From: Polaribacter vadi
GTDB lineage: Bacteria; Bacteroidota; Bacteroidia; Flavobacteriales; Flavobacteriaceae
Assembly: GCF_018861005.1 (NCBI RefSeq)
Contig: NZ_JAHKQL010000031.1
Coordinates: 92,657 to 156,656, forward strand
Length of the DNA: 64,000 nucleotides
Direction: 5' to 3'
Below, in pieces: positions 35,674 through 45,809 of this stretch. The translations under genes and the position numbers were made by a program. The notes beneath the pieces are model-generated. The model had not been told where the DNA came from and made no database searches. It saw only the letters and a list, made by a program, of their open reading frames with translations. Within the stretch, counting starts at the first letter, position 1. Each line of letters begins with the position of its first letter.

Positions 35674-36261
35674 TTAATTTACTAAAATAATTTTATTTTT
35701 TTCTATTAATTTACGCATATTTATAAGCGCATAACGCATTCTACCTAGTGCTGTGTTAATGCTAACACCTGTATTTTCACTTATTTCTTTAAAACTCATG
35801 TCTTTATACATTCGCATTACCAAAACTTCTTTTTGTTCGTCTGGTAACTCATTTACGAGCTCTCTAACATCAGCATAAATCTGTTCTTGTATAATTTGTT
35901 TTTCTGCATTTAGATTCCCATCACCTAAAACAGAAAAAATATCAAATTCATCTGTAGTATTAAAAGCAGGCATTCTGTTTGATTTTCTAAAATAATCAAT
36001 CACTAAATTATGCGCAATACGCATAACCCAAGGTAAAAACTTACCTTCTTCGTTATAATTACCTTTTTTTAAGGTTCTTATTACTTTAATAAAAGTATCT
36101 TGAAAAACATCTTCTGTAATGTCTTTATCCTTAACCTTACTATAAATAAAGCTAAAAAGCCTTTGTTGATGTCTTTTGATTAAAACACCTAAAGCTGATT
36201 CATTTCCTCTAATATAATCACTTACTAAAGTACTATCTGAAATTGTTTTTTTTTGCATCAT
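35674..36261 (-). CDS. RNA polymerase sigma factor, ECF/sigma-70 family
   Basis: Small sigma factor with region 2 (VFQDTFIKVIRTL, then FLPWVMRIAHNLVIDYFRK, about residues 25-100) and region 4 (LPDEQKEVLVMRMYKDMSFKEISENTGVSINTALGRMRYAL, about 140-185). Regions 1 and 3 are missing, as in ECF sigmas. I use the MMQKKTIS start; an 11-codon extension is possible. No anti-sigma gene is adjacent, only the 47-residue microprotein downstream. This conserved flavobacterial sigma appears in most family genomes. The regulon is not known from the sequence. Confidence 0.9.
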   Translation of the reverse strand: MMQKKTISDSTLVSDYIRGNESALGVLIKRHQQRLFSFIYSKVKDKDITEDVFQDTFIKVIRTLKKGNYNEEGKFLPWVMRIAHNLVIDYFRKSNRMPAFNTTDEFDIFSVLGDGNLNAEKQIIQEQIYADVRELVNELPDEQKEVLVMRMYKDMSFKEISENTGVSINTALGRMRYALINMRKLIEKNKIILVN

Positions 36262-36478
36262 AACTACTTTTTTGATGAACAAGTTGTTCTTCAATTTTAT
36301 TATTCTAACTAATAATTTTAAAAGTAGTTTTTAACTATATGCGTCTAATTTTGTGAATATTAAGTCTTCAAATATAACTTTTATTTTTAATCCATCAAAC
36401 TTTTTAACAAATTTGGCATTAATCTTTTTTTTATGTCCTTTAAAATTATGGTATTTTTATACCTTATATTTATATTGA

Positions 36479-39271
36479 ATGAATACTGATATTTCTACTG
36501 TAAATCCGAAAGAAAACATAATCATAAAAGGAGCTAAACTCCATAATTTAAAAAATATTGATGTTGTTATACCAAGAAATAAACTAGTTGTAATTACGGG
36601 TTTATCTGGTTCTGGTAAATCTTCTTTAGCTTTTGATACATTGTATGCAGAAGGCCAAAGACGTTATGTAGAAAGTTTATCTTCTTACGCACGTCAATTT
36701 TTAGGCAAACTGCATAAGCCTAAAGTAGATTATATAAAAGGTATTGCACCTGCAATTGCTATTGAGCAAAAAGTAAATTCTACAAATCCAAGATCTACAG
36801 TAGGTACATCCACAGAAATTTACGATTATATAAAATTATTATATGCCAGAATTGGTAAAACCTACTCTCCTATTTCTGGTAAAGAAGTAAAAAAAGACAC
36901 AGTTTCTGATGTTGTCAATTTTGTAAAAGAGTTTGAAGAGCGCACAAAATTATTACTCCTTGCTCCTATTACTATTGATGAAAACCGCGATTTAAAAACG
37001 GTTTTGCAGGTTTTAGAACAACAAGGTTATGCCAGATTAAAATGGAATGATTCTGTGTATAGAATATCAGATTTTCCTCAAGAGAATTATAAAAACGAAG
37101 CTGTTTTTTTAGTTGTTGATAGAATTGTAACTAAAAATGATGAAGATTTTTACAACAGATTAGCAGATGCTATACAAACTGCTTTTTTTGAAGGTAAAGG
37201 AATCTGTTTTATAGAAAACTTAGCAGACAACAAAGTTTCTGAATTTAGCAATAAGTTCGATTTAGATGGAATGTCTTTTTTAGAACCCAATACGCATTTA
37301 TTTAGTTTTAACAATCCTTATGGAGCTTGCCCAACTTGCGAAGGTTATGGAAATGTAATTGGTATTGATGAAGATCTAGTAATACCAAATACGGGTTTAT
37401 CTATTTTTGAAGATGCCATTTTTCCTTTTAGAACGCCTTCTTATATTCACTACAAAGAAGAATTGATTTCAGTGGCATATCAGTTTGATATTCCTATTCA
37501 TAAACCTTGGTTTGAATTATCAGAAAAACAAAAAGAATTAGTTTGGAATGGTAACAAATCTTTTAATGGAATTCATCATTTCTTTTCAGTTTTAGAAGAA
37601 AAAAGTTATAAAATTCAGAATAGAGTAATGTTATCACGTTATCGTGGTAAAACGAAATGTACTACTTGTAATGGCAAACGTTTACGAAAAGAAGCAGATT
37701 ATGTAAAAATCAATAAAAAAACTATTTCAGATTTGGTTTCATTACCATTAGATGAATTAGCTGTGTTTTTCAAAAACTTAAAACTAGACAAATATCAAGA
37801 GAAAATAGGAAAACGATTGTTAACAGAAATAAATAATCGATTACAGTTTTTAACAGATGTTGGTCTCTCCTATTTAACCATTAACAGAACTTCGAACACT
37901 CTTTCTGGTGGTGAGAGTCAGCGTATTAACTTGGCGACTTCTTTAGGTAGTTCATTGGTAGGTTCCATGTATATTTTAGATGAGCCAAGTATTGGTTTGC
38001 ATCCAAAAGACACAGAGAGATTAATTGGAGTTTTAAAAAACCTACGAGATTTAGGGAATACAGTTGTTGTGGTTGAACACGATGAAGATATTATGAAAGA
38101 GGCTGATTATATTATAGATATTGGCCCAGAAGCAGGAACCTTTGGTGGTAATGTAGTTGCAGAAGGTACATTTAAAGAAATTTTAAAATCAGAATCGTTA
38201 ACCGCAAAATATTTAAATGAAGAGTTGAAAATTGAGGTTCCTAAAAAACGAAGAACATCAAAAAATAACATTCAGATTATTGGTGCAAGAGAACATAATT
38301 TACAAAATATAGACGTTACTATTCCTTTAAATTGTTTGTCTGTTATTACAGGAGTTTCTGGATCTGGTAAAAGTACACTGATAAAGAAAATTCTATATCC
38401 ATCAATGCAAAAACAGATTTCTGGTTTTGGAGATAAAATTGGGCAACATACTGAAATTAAAGGCAGTTTTGATATACTAAAACACGTAGAATTTATTGAT
38501 CAAAATCCTATTGGACGTTCTTCACGTTCAAATCCTGTTACTTATATTAAGGCTTATGATGATATTAGAGCTTTATTTTCGAATCAAAAATTATCAAACA
38601 TCAGAAATTACAAACCCAAACATTTCTCTTTTAATGTAGAAGGAGGACGTTGTGAAGTATGTAAAGGCGAAGGTGAAGTTACCATAGAAATGCAATTTAT
38701 GGCAGATGTGCATTTAGAATGCGATGTTTGTAATGGAAAACGCTTTAAAAAAGAGGTTTTAGAAGTTAAATTTGATAATAAATCTATAGATGATATTTTA
38801 AATTTAACTATTGATGATGCTGTCGCTTTTTTCTCAGAAAATTTAGTCCCAAAAATTGCCAATAAGCTAAAACCTTTGCAAGATGTTGGTTTAGGTTATG
38901 TTACTTTAGGTCAATCCTCTTCTACACTTTCTGGTGGTGAAGCTCAGAGAATTAAATTGGCTTCGTTTTTAGTAAAAGGAAACACAAAAGACAAAGCCTT
39001 ATTTATTTTTGATGAACCCACAACAGGTTTACATTTTCACGATATTAAAAAATTATTAGCCTCTTTTAATGCTTTAATTGAACGTGGGCATTCTGTAGTT
39101 GTAATTGAACACAATATTGAACTTATTAAATGTGCAGATTACATTATAGATTTAGGTTTAGATGGTGGTAAAAATGGTGGAAACCTTATTTTTCAAGGAA
39201 CTCCAGAACAATTGGCAAAAAACAAATCCTCTTATACTGCTCCTTATTTGGCAGAAAAGTTGAATTTTTAG
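36479..39271 (+). CDS. uvrA: Excinuclease ABC subunit A
   Basis: DNA-damage sensor of nucleotide excision repair, a dimeric ATPase that loads UvrB. The 930 residues include two ABC modules: GLSGSGKSS (near 41-49) and GVSGSGKST (near 623), each with its LSGGE signature (NTLSGGESQR, STLSGGEAQR) and Walker B (YILDEPSIGLH, FIFDEPTTGLH). Zinc modules CPTCEGYG/CTTCNGKR and CEVCKGEG/CDVCNGKR are complete. The start ATG is directly before MNTDIST. It is divergent from the sigma factor gene; no SOS box was recognised. Confidence 0.97.
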   Translation: MNTDISTVNPKENIIIKGAKLHNLKNIDVVIPRNKLVVITGLSGSGKSSLAFDTLYAEGQRRYVESLSSYARQFLGKLHKPKVDYIKGIAPAIAIEQKVNSTNPRSTVGTSTEIYDYIKLLYARIGKTYSPISGKEVKKDTVSDVVNFVKEFEERTKLLLLAPITIDENRDLKTVLQVLEQQGYARLKWNDSVYRISDFPQENYKNEAVFLVVDRIVTKNDEDFYNRLADAIQTAFFEGKGICFIENLADNKVSEFSNKFDLDGMSFLEPNTHLFSFNNPYGACPTCEGYGNVIGIDEDLVIPNTGLSIFEDAIFPFRTPSYIHYKEELISVAYQFDIPIHKPWFELSEKQKELVWNGNKSFNGIHHFFSVLEEKSYKIQNRVMLSRYRGKTKCTTCNGKRLRKEADYVKINKKTISDLVSLPLDELAVFFKNLKLDKYQEKIGKRLLTEINNRLQFLTDVGLSYLTINRTSNTLSGGESQRINLATSLGSSLVGSMYILDEPSIGLHPKDTERLIGVLKNLRDLGNTVVVVEHDEDIMKEADYIIDIGPEAGTFGGNVVAEGTFKEILKSESLTAKYLNEELKIEVPKKRRTSKNNIQIIGAREHNLQNIDVTIPLNCLSVITGVSGSGKSTLIKKILYPSMQKQISGFGDKIGQHTEIKGSFDILKHVEFIDQNPIGRSSRSNPVTYIKAYDDIRALFSNQKLSNIRNYKPKHFSFNVEGGRCEVCKGEGEVTIEMQFMADVHLECDVCNGKRFKKEVLEVKFDNKSIDDILNLTIDDAVAFFSENLVPKIANKLKPLQDVGLGYVTLGQSSSTLSGGEAQRIKLASFLVKGNTKDKALFIFDEPTTGLHFHDIKKLLASFNALIERGHSVVVIEHNIELIKCADYIIDLGLDGGKNGGNLIFQGTPEQLAKNKSSYTAPYLAEKLNF

Positions 39272-39281
39272 AATTAAAAAA

Positions 39282-39314
39282 AGACCTCGCAGGTTTTTAA
39301 AACATGTGAGGTCT
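39282..39314. terminator. Palindromic repeat/terminator after uvrA
   Basis: AGACCTC (39282-39288) pairs with GAGGTCT (39308-39314); an inner GTTTT/AAAAC stem follows after two mismatched positions. The ACCTCGCAGGTTTT motif is one I remember as a common Bacteroidota intergenic repeat that doubles as a terminator. A run of A before it suits the convergent protease gene. Confidence 0.65.
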
Positions 39315-39340
39315 GAAAATGAATACTTGTATTTCTAATT

Positions 39341-42300
39341 TTACTTTATTTTTCGCAAAATAATCTCAATAGCTTTATCTAATTGAGGTGTATTTTTATC
39401 TAATCGATCTTTAAAATCTTTACCTATATAAACATCTGGAGCAACTCCATTTAATTCTAAATCTTTACCATCTAAAGTGTAACAACCCCAAGAAGGTAAT
39501 CTGTAAAAAGAACCATCAACCAAAGATTTACCTGATGTAAAAATAATCCATCTATAAGTTTCTGTACCTACAATGGTACCTAAACCTAATTCTTTAAAAC
39601 CAGCAGCTGTCATTTCTGCATCAGAAAGAGATTGCTCATTAATAAGTAAAACAATTGGTTTATTGCCATAACTAAAATTAGACTGACTTGTTAATTTACC
39701 TTCTCTATATTTCCAGTTTAAGTATTGTTTTTGTTGTAAAAAATTTAAAACGGCATCATGTACATTTCCTCCAGTATTGTATCTCAAATCTAAAATTAAT
39801 CCTTTTTTATACGCTTCATCACTCATTAAATCGTGGTAAAATTTTGTCAATTCTCCACCAGTCATATTTTTCATATGCACATAAGCAACTTCGTTATTTG
39901 TTTTTTGATCTACATACTCTTGATTTTCATCTTGCCATTCATCATAAATTAAGTTTCTTACGTTAAGATAACTAGTGGTATGAATGTAAACATCAAAATT
40001 GGTTTTATTTCTAGAGAAAGTTAATTGAATTTCATCTTTATTTTCTGGGTTTGTAAAATAAGACTCTCTGTTTTTCTTTACATCAACTTCTACTCCATTT
40101 ACAGCAATTAAAACATCACCTTTATTTATTCCTTTATCTTTTACATCAACTGGACTCTCTGCAACAATTCTCTCTACTTTGTAAGGATTATCATTATTAA
40201 AAACAATACCTGTAGCTAAAGTTCTAGTTCCGTAATATATTTTTTCTTCAGCTCCATTAGAATTAAAACCAAAATGCGATGTATTTAATTCACCCAACAT
40301 ATCATTAAAAATTAGTCTTAAATCTGCTCTTTTAGAAACATAAGGTAAATATTTTGCATAGGTATCTCTTAATTTTTGCCAGTTCTGACCGTGAAAATTC
40401 TCATCGTAAAAATTTTCTTCCATTCCTGCCCAAGCTTCAAAATACATTTGCTCAAACTCATCAGATAAAGATTTATTAAACTTAGTATCTATTGCAATGG
40501 CTTTTAATTTATTGGTAGTTAGGTTTAAAGTATGAATTTTACCACTTGCTAAAATATAATGCTTCTTTTTTGCTGATACATATTGATAACCAAAAATACG
40601 TGTATCACCCAATTTTACAGTTTTATTATTCTCAAAAGGTGCAATCGTTGTTTTCCATAATTTACTAGTTCCTTCATCGTGATTTGAAATGTAAAGTATA
40701 TCAGTTTTATCACCATTAGTAATGATAGAAATATTTCTTTGATTTCCAAATCTTGGGCTAATCCTTGTTAAACGATCCATTAACCCATTCGGATTTATAG
40801 CAACCTTAATTTCAGGCTTCTTTTTATCCTTTTTTGTAGTATCTTTTTTTGCAAATAGTTCATTTACTTTATTCATTTTAAAAGGTTTATCGAACTTATC
40901 TAAAGCCATTTGATACACTTTCGATTCTCCATTTCCTCCACTAGGAAAACTCGGAGCTGTTCTTTCTGAAGTAAAATAAATATATTTTCCGTCTGAAGAC
41001 CAAGCTGGTTCTGATTCTGAAACCTTTGTATTTGTTAAATTCATGGTCTTTTTTGATGCCATATTGTACACTAAAATATCTGCTTCAAAATCTCTGTAGG
41101 CATTATACACTATGTATTTATCATCTGGAGAAAAATAAGGGTTTGCGTTATAGAATCCCCAAAGTTCATCTTTTACAACCAACTCATTTTTAAAAGTTTT
41201 TAAATCTATAATATGAATTTCATTTCTACCTGATAAGTAAACACCTTTGGTTAAATCACTATTAAAAGTAATTTGTCTGTTATTCATCTTATTTTTTGTG
41301 ATTTGTTTTTTGTTTGATGTATTTGTAACATCAACCGTAAACCAATTGTAATAACCATTATAAGACCTTGAATATAGAAGCGTTTTATTGTCTTTTAACC
41401 ATTTTACTTCTTGAACTGCTTCGTCTTTTTTAGTATCAATTTCTTTTATAAATTTCCCTTTTACATCCGAAACAAATAATCTTCCTCTAGATACAAAAGC
41501 TAACTTTTTACCATCAGAAGATACATCAAAAAAAGTGATATTTCCTTTCACATTATACGATTGATTTTTAGCTATTGTAGAATTTTTATTGATGTTGATT
41601 TCTAGTTTTTTAGAAGTTTTTTTAGCAACATCATACACATAAATTTGATAGTCTTTTCTAAAAACAATTTTACTTCCATTTGCGCTAACTTTGGGCCACA
41701 TCATAGATGTAGAGAAGTTTGTAAGCCTTTTTTTAGTTCCGTTTTCTAATTGATACAAATTGTATTCGCCTTTATATTCATCAGACTTAAAATAAATAGC
41801 TCCATTTTTATCTATGGTAACTCCAAAATCTTTACCTCTGTAAGATGTATGTTTGGTAAATGTTTTGGTTTTAAAATTATAAGATTTTATATCTGGGTTA
41901 TAATCACCTTTGTATCTTTTTCTATTTGCAAAGTTTGAACTTTCCCAAGATTCATTAAAAAAAATATCACCTGTTTTTGGGTGTTGCACTACATTGTGAA
42001 TGGTATTAAAATAATGCGGAACAGTTCTTTTTGGAGTTTCACCATTTACAGAAATAGTAAAATTGGTAATTCTATTAAATCTGTTAGAAGTAAAATTAAT
42101 GGTTTTACTATCCCAGTTCCAAGAAGTAACTTTATCATTACTTTGATGAAAAGTAAGCTGTTTTATTTCTCCACCATGTAAAGGCATAATATAAACATCA
42201 TAATTCCCATATTGATTGCTAGAAAAAGCCAACCATTTTCCATCAGGAGAAACACTTGGATCTATTTCTGTGCCATCCATAGCTGTTAATCTAAACGCAT

Positions 42301-42463
42301 CTCCTCCATTAGAAGAAACTTTCCATAAATCTCCTTGATAACTATAAATAACGGTACTACCATCTGGCGTTAAGGTTGGTTTTAAGGTAAAGTAAACTTC
42401 GTTGTTTTGAGAAAAAAGGGTAAAAGTTATAAAGAGAATGAATAAATTAATTAAGCGTTTCAT
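39341..42463 (-). CDS. Tricorn-type S41 peptidase with beta-propellers and PDZ domain
   Basis: A signal peptide (MKRLINLFILFITFTLFSQ) directs this 1,040-residue protease to the periplasm. Residues 25-300 hold TolB/WD40-like propeller repeats (TPDGSTVIYSYQGDLW, SPDGKWLAFSSN), and 310-560 a second propeller. A PDZ domain follows the helical segment near 760-830 (GINKGDVLIAVNGVEVD), then the S41 core. The tricorn catalytic residues are recognisable: Ser-His in LNTSHFGF (near 729), the nucleophile Ser-Asp in NEQSLSDAEM (near 946) and Glu in LELNGVAPD (near 1001). It likely degrades oligopeptides. It is transcribed alone. Confidence 0.92.
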   Translation of the reverse strand: MKRLINLFILFITFTLFSQNNEVYFTLKPTLTPDGSTVIYSYQGDLWKVSSNGGDAFRLTAMDGTEIDPSVSPDGKWLAFSSNQYGNYDVYIMPLHGGEIKQLTFHQSNDKVTSWNWDSKTINFTSNRFNRITNFTISVNGETPKRTVPHYFNTIHNVVQHPKTGDIFFNESWESSNFANRKRYKGDYNPDIKSYNFKTKTFTKHTSYRGKDFGVTIDKNGAIYFKSDEYKGEYNLYQLENGTKKRLTNFSTSMMWPKVSANGSKIVFRKDYQIYVYDVAKKTSKKLEININKNSTIAKNQSYNVKGNITFFDVSSDGKKLAFVSRGRLFVSDVKGKFIKEIDTKKDEAVQEVKWLKDNKTLLYSRSYNGYYNWFTVDVTNTSNKKQITKNKMNNRQITFNSDLTKGVYLSGRNEIHIIDLKTFKNELVVKDELWGFYNANPYFSPDDKYIVYNAYRDFEADILVYNMASKKTMNLTNTKVSESEPAWSSDGKYIYFTSERTAPSFPSGGNGESKVYQMALDKFDKPFKMNKVNELFAKKDTTKKDKKKPEIKVAINPNGLMDRLTRISPRFGNQRNISIITNGDKTDILYISNHDEGTSKLWKTTIAPFENNKTVKLGDTRIFGYQYVSAKKKHYILASGKIHTLNLTTNKLKAIAIDTKFNKSLSDEFEQMYFEAWAGMEENFYDENFHGQNWQKLRDTYAKYLPYVSKRADLRLIFNDMLGELNTSHFGFNSNGAEEKIYYGTRTLATGIVFNNDNPYKVERIVAESPVDVKDKGINKGDVLIAVNGVEVDVKKNRESYFTNPENKDEIQLTFSRNKTNFDVYIHTTSYLNVRNLIYDEWQDENQEYVDQKTNNEVAYVHMKNMTGGELTKFYHDLMSDEAYKKGLILDLRYNTGGNVHDAVLNFLQQKQYLNWKYREGKLTSQSNFSYGNKPIVLLINEQSLSDAEMTAAGFKELGLGTIVGTETYRWIIFTSGKSLVDGSFYRLPSWGCYTLDGKDLELNGVAPDVYIGKDFKDRLDKNTPQLDKAIEIILRKIK

Positions 42464-42642
42464 AATGATAGTATTTGATTAGCTTTTAAATGTAAGAAAT
42501 TCTGTTTTAATATAAATTTTATAGACGTTAAAATCAATTGATAACGAATTCTAATTCACCAATCACGAATTCTAAAATAGCCAAAATTTAACTTCAGTTC
42601 TAATTTACTTTTACAGTGTATTAACACTAAAAAATTAAAATT

Positions 42643-43734
42643 ATGAACTCAATATTTAAAACATCAGTCTTTGCTACAGCATTTATTTTAACATCTAGTC
42701 TTTTTGTAAATTGTGATAAAACATCATCTGTAGTAAAAAAGGAATCATCAACATTAATTGCAGAAAACACATTAAATTTTGATGCAAAGGAAGAAGTAAT
42801 CACCAGAAATCCTTTGGTTTTTATTACTGGTTATGATAAAGGCAGTGAAACGTATTACAATAATGCTAGATCTTTTTTTAAAGAAAAAAACTATCAAATT
42901 ATAGAAGATCAATATTCTGTAGAAGAGATTATTAACTGGTTAAATAATAACGAAAATGAGAATCCTTATGGAGAAATTCATATTGTAAATAATAGTAATC
43001 CTTTTAAAGGAATGTCTTTAGAAACAGTCGTTAAAGGTGAAAAAGTTACTGCAGAATCTCTAAGAATGCATATTACAAAAGGTACTTTGCCAATTTTACA
43101 AGAAAGTGTAAATGCAAATTCTAAAATTATTTTTCACGCCAATGGATTAGGAGAAAATGCAGCATTAATGAAAGTTTTTAAAGATGCATTTTGTGCTGAT
43201 GAATTACCAAATGTGGTAGCTTCACCTTATTACTCAATTTTTGATGGTGATTTTAGCAAACATTATTTAGCAAAACCACATTATGTGTTTTATCCTACTG
43301 CAAATTCACCAGGAAAAGTAGATTTATCAAAAGAAATAGCTAAAAAATATCCTGAAGAAAAAGACATCAATTGGTTAGAGGCTTTACAAAATGATGAAGA
43401 AAGGTTTGTTGGTGAAGCGTATACTACAAAATTTAATATTCCTTTAAAATTTGAATTGGATTACCACAATTCTGATGAAGAAGTACCAACTTTTGAATCT
43501 CAAGAAGAAATTATGGATTTTATTGAGCAACAAGAAGTCTTTTATTACGAAGTTGAACAGTTAAATATTCCGATTGAAAAATTTAGATGGACCTATTCTA
43601 TGAAAAATAGCACATTAACCATTAAAGGAAAAACAACAGGTTTGGTAGTTTTAAAGCCTTTAGTTAAGCCTTATGGTGAATTGCAACACATTACACCAGA
43701 TACAAATAACAAACGTTTGTATGCCATGAAATAA
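42643..43734 (+). CDS. Exported lipoprotein of unknown function upstream of a LytS-type kinase
   Basis: A signal peptide with Cys near residue 24 (SLFVNCDK) suggests a lipoprotein. The 363-residue body is not a family I recognise. Its middle, with IHIVNNSNPFKGMS followed about 60 residues later by KIIFHANGLGENAALMKVFKDAF, has the strand-helix rhythm of caspase-like folds, but the position where a catalytic Cys would stand is Asn, so any relation is speculative. It is followed by an 81-base gap with a 15-bp stem-loop and then the sensor kinase and response regulator on the same strand. Confidence 0.75.
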   Translation: MNSIFKTSVFATAFILTSSLFVNCDKTSSVVKKESSTLIAENTLNFDAKEEVITRNPLVFITGYDKGSETYYNNARSFFKEKNYQIIEDQYSVEEIINWLNNNENENPYGEIHIVNNSNPFKGMSLETVVKGEKVTAESLRMHITKGTLPILQESVNANSKIIFHANGLGENAALMKVFKDAFCADELPNVVASPYYSIFDGDFSKHYLAKPHYVFYPTANSPGKVDLSKEIAKKYPEEKDINWLEALQNDEERFVGEAYTTKFNIPLKFELDYHNSDEEVPTFESQEEIMDFIEQQEVFYYEVEQLNIPIEKFRWTYSMKNSTLTIKGKTTGLVVLKPLVKPYGELQHITPDTNNKRLYAMK

Positions 43735-43760
43735 TTGAAAAGGGAAAGTGGTTTTTAAAA

Positions 43761-43796
43761 AAACGTCATGATACAAAATGCTGTATCATGACGTTT
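43761..43796. terminator. 15-bp perfect stem-loop ahead of the sensor kinase gene
   Basis: AAACGTCATGATACA (43761-43775) pairs perfectly with 43782-43796 around AAATGC. The plus-strand U run is only three bases, so termination of the lipoprotein gene may be partial and the stem may also stabilise the kinase transcript. Confidence 0.65.
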
Positions 43797-43815
43797 AAAT
43801 TAGTAAGTTTGTTTT

Positions 43816-45792
43816 ATGTCAGTATTAAAAAAATATTTAGGAATCTTATTCTTCTTTTTTGGGTTTTGTATGACGGCTCAAAATACCATTCAAAATATTA
43901 CCACAAAAGAAGGATTACCCAGTAATATGGTTTATGATATTAAACAAGACCAAATTGGGTATTTATGGATTGCTACAGAAAAAGGTTTGGTAAAATTTGA
44001 TGGAGACGATTTTACACTGATTCATAAATTAAAAACAACAAATCTTTTTATTGATGAAAATGATGTAATCTATTCTGGTTTAGAAAATGGATTATTCATT
44101 AAAAATAAATCTTCAGAAAAAACATATACTTCTAAAAAAGTACTAAAAACATTGGTTTATAAAAATGATGTTTTTGTGGGTACTATAGAAGGAATCTATA
44201 GTTTAAAAAATGATAATTTAAGACCAGTTAAAATTAATTCTACAATAGATTTTTCAATTATAAATGATATTATTTATATTAATAATTCTTATTTACTATC
44301 ATCAAGTAAAGGTTTAATTAAAATTGATAACATACTCAATTTTAATAATATAAATTTATTTAATAAAGAAAAAACAAATTCAATAGAGATTTTCCAAAAC
44401 ACAGTAATAGCAGCTACAGCAAAAAATAAGTTATTAATAATTAAACAAGATTCTATATCAAATATTATTGAAACTATAAGTGATATTTCATCTGTAAAAA
44501 AACTAAAAAATGAGCTTTGGGTAACTTCAAAAACAAACGGAATTGAAGTTTTTTCACTTCCTTCTTTTAGCTTTAAGCAAAAAATAAATAAGTACAATTC
44601 ATTAGAAACAAATCAAATTAATTCCGTTTTCAAAGATGAAAAAGGTGCTAAATATATAGCATCAAATAAAGGAGTATATGTGATTCAAAACAATCTAACA
44701 ACAACAACAACAACTCATAGACCTCTAATACATTTTGAAAACCTACAAATAAACCACAAAAATCAAGAATCCTTATTTGTGGTAAATAACTTAAAACTCT
44801 CAAATTCAGAAAATAACATTGCAATATCATTTAAGACTATTGATTTATCTAATCCTAAAAAAATACAATATAGATATCAATTAAATGGTAAACTTTCTTC
44901 TTGGTCAACTAATAACACTGTCAATTTCCCTAATTTAAATGCAGGTAAGTACAATTTTAAAGTACAATCAAAGATTAACACTCTAGAAAGCGATTTTAAA
45001 TCCTTTTCTTTTACTATTGATGCTCCTTTTTATAAACAAGCTTGGTTTGTTTTTGCTGTTATCATTACATTTTTTGTAACATCTTACACTTTACTCCATT
45101 TCTATATTAAAAACATCAATAAAAAAAATAAAGAAAAGGTAGATCAACTAAAATTAAAAAATCGTTTACTTACTTTAGAGCAAAAAGCTCTACAATTACA
45201 AATGAATCCTCATTTTATTTTTAATGTACTAAATGGAATAAAAGCTTTAGGAAATGCTAGTAAAATAGATGAATTGAATAATAACATTTCTAAATTCTCT
45301 GTCTTATTAAGAGGTATATTAAACAATTCTAGAAAAGAAGAGATTACTTTACAAGAAGAAATAGACCTTTTAAAGAATTATATTGAACTTGAGCAAAGAA
45401 TGAGTTCTAAATCATTTAGCTATTCAATTAACACACATCTAAATAACATAGATCCAGAAGAAATACTAATCCCTACAATGTTAATACAACCATTTGTAGA
45501 GAATTCAATAGAACACGCTTTCCAGAAAAACAAACAAGGTGAAATAATCATTAATTTTGAAGTAAAACATCATTTTTTACTTTGTAGTATTGTTGACAAT
45601 GGAATAGGAATTAACCAATCAAAGAAGCAAAAACAGCACTCGCATCACAAATCAGTTGCTTTAAAGGTTTCCAAAGAGCGATTATATATAATTAGCACTA
45701 AAAGTAATCTAAAGATAACTGAGATTAAAGAAAATAAAGAGATTAAAGGGACAGAAGTTAATTTTAGAATCCCTTTAAAAACAGACTATTAA
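43816..45792 (+). CDS. Sensor histidine kinase, LytS family, with periplasmic propeller
   Basis: Hybrid-type flavobacterial sensor of 658 residues. A signal peptide (to about 21) leads into a two-component propeller with WIATEKGLVKFDG-type blades (25-300), a Y_Y_Y beta-sandwich (about 320-400, RYQLNGKLSSW), one membrane helix (about 410-430) and a cytoplasmic LytS-type kinase. The phospho-acceptor is in LQMNPHFIFNVLNGIKAL (His near 466), and the ATP-binding N box PFVENSIEHAF and G box VDNGIGI follow. The propeller is short and some blades are weak. The response regulator gene begins 17 bases later, so they form an operon. Confidence 0.92.
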   Translation: MSVLKKYLGILFFFFGFCMTAQNTIQNITTKEGLPSNMVYDIKQDQIGYLWIATEKGLVKFDGDDFTLIHKLKTTNLFIDENDVIYSGLENGLFIKNKSSEKTYTSKKVLKTLVYKNDVFVGTIEGIYSLKNDNLRPVKINSTIDFSIINDIIYINNSYLLSSSKGLIKIDNILNFNNINLFNKEKTNSIEIFQNTVIAATAKNKLLIIKQDSISNIIETISDISSVKKLKNELWVTSKTNGIEVFSLPSFSFKQKINKYNSLETNQINSVFKDEKGAKYIASNKGVYVIQNNLTTTTTTHRPLIHFENLQINHKNQESLFVVNNLKLSNSENNIAISFKTIDLSNPKKIQYRYQLNGKLSSWSTNNTVNFPNLNAGKYNFKVQSKINTLESDFKSFSFTIDAPFYKQAWFVFAVIITFFVTSYTLLHFYIKNINKKNKEKVDQLKLKNRLLTLEQKALQLQMNPHFIFNVLNGIKALGNASKIDELNNNISKFSVLLRGILNNSRKEEITLQEEIDLLKNYIELEQRMSSKSFSYSINTHLNNIDPEEILIPTMLIQPFVENSIEHAFQKNKQGEIIINFEVKHHFLLCSIVDNGIGINQSKKQKQHSHHKSVALKVSKERLYIISTKSNLKITEIKENKEIKGTEVNFRIPLKTDY

Positions 45793-45809
45793 AACCAAAT
45801 ACTCCAATT

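Noticed and set aside
42544..42577. ACGAATTCTAA direct repeats upstream of the lipoprotein gene
   Set aside because: Two 11-base copies 23 bases apart in AT-rich DNA; no promoter or hairpin context, so not enough to call a site.
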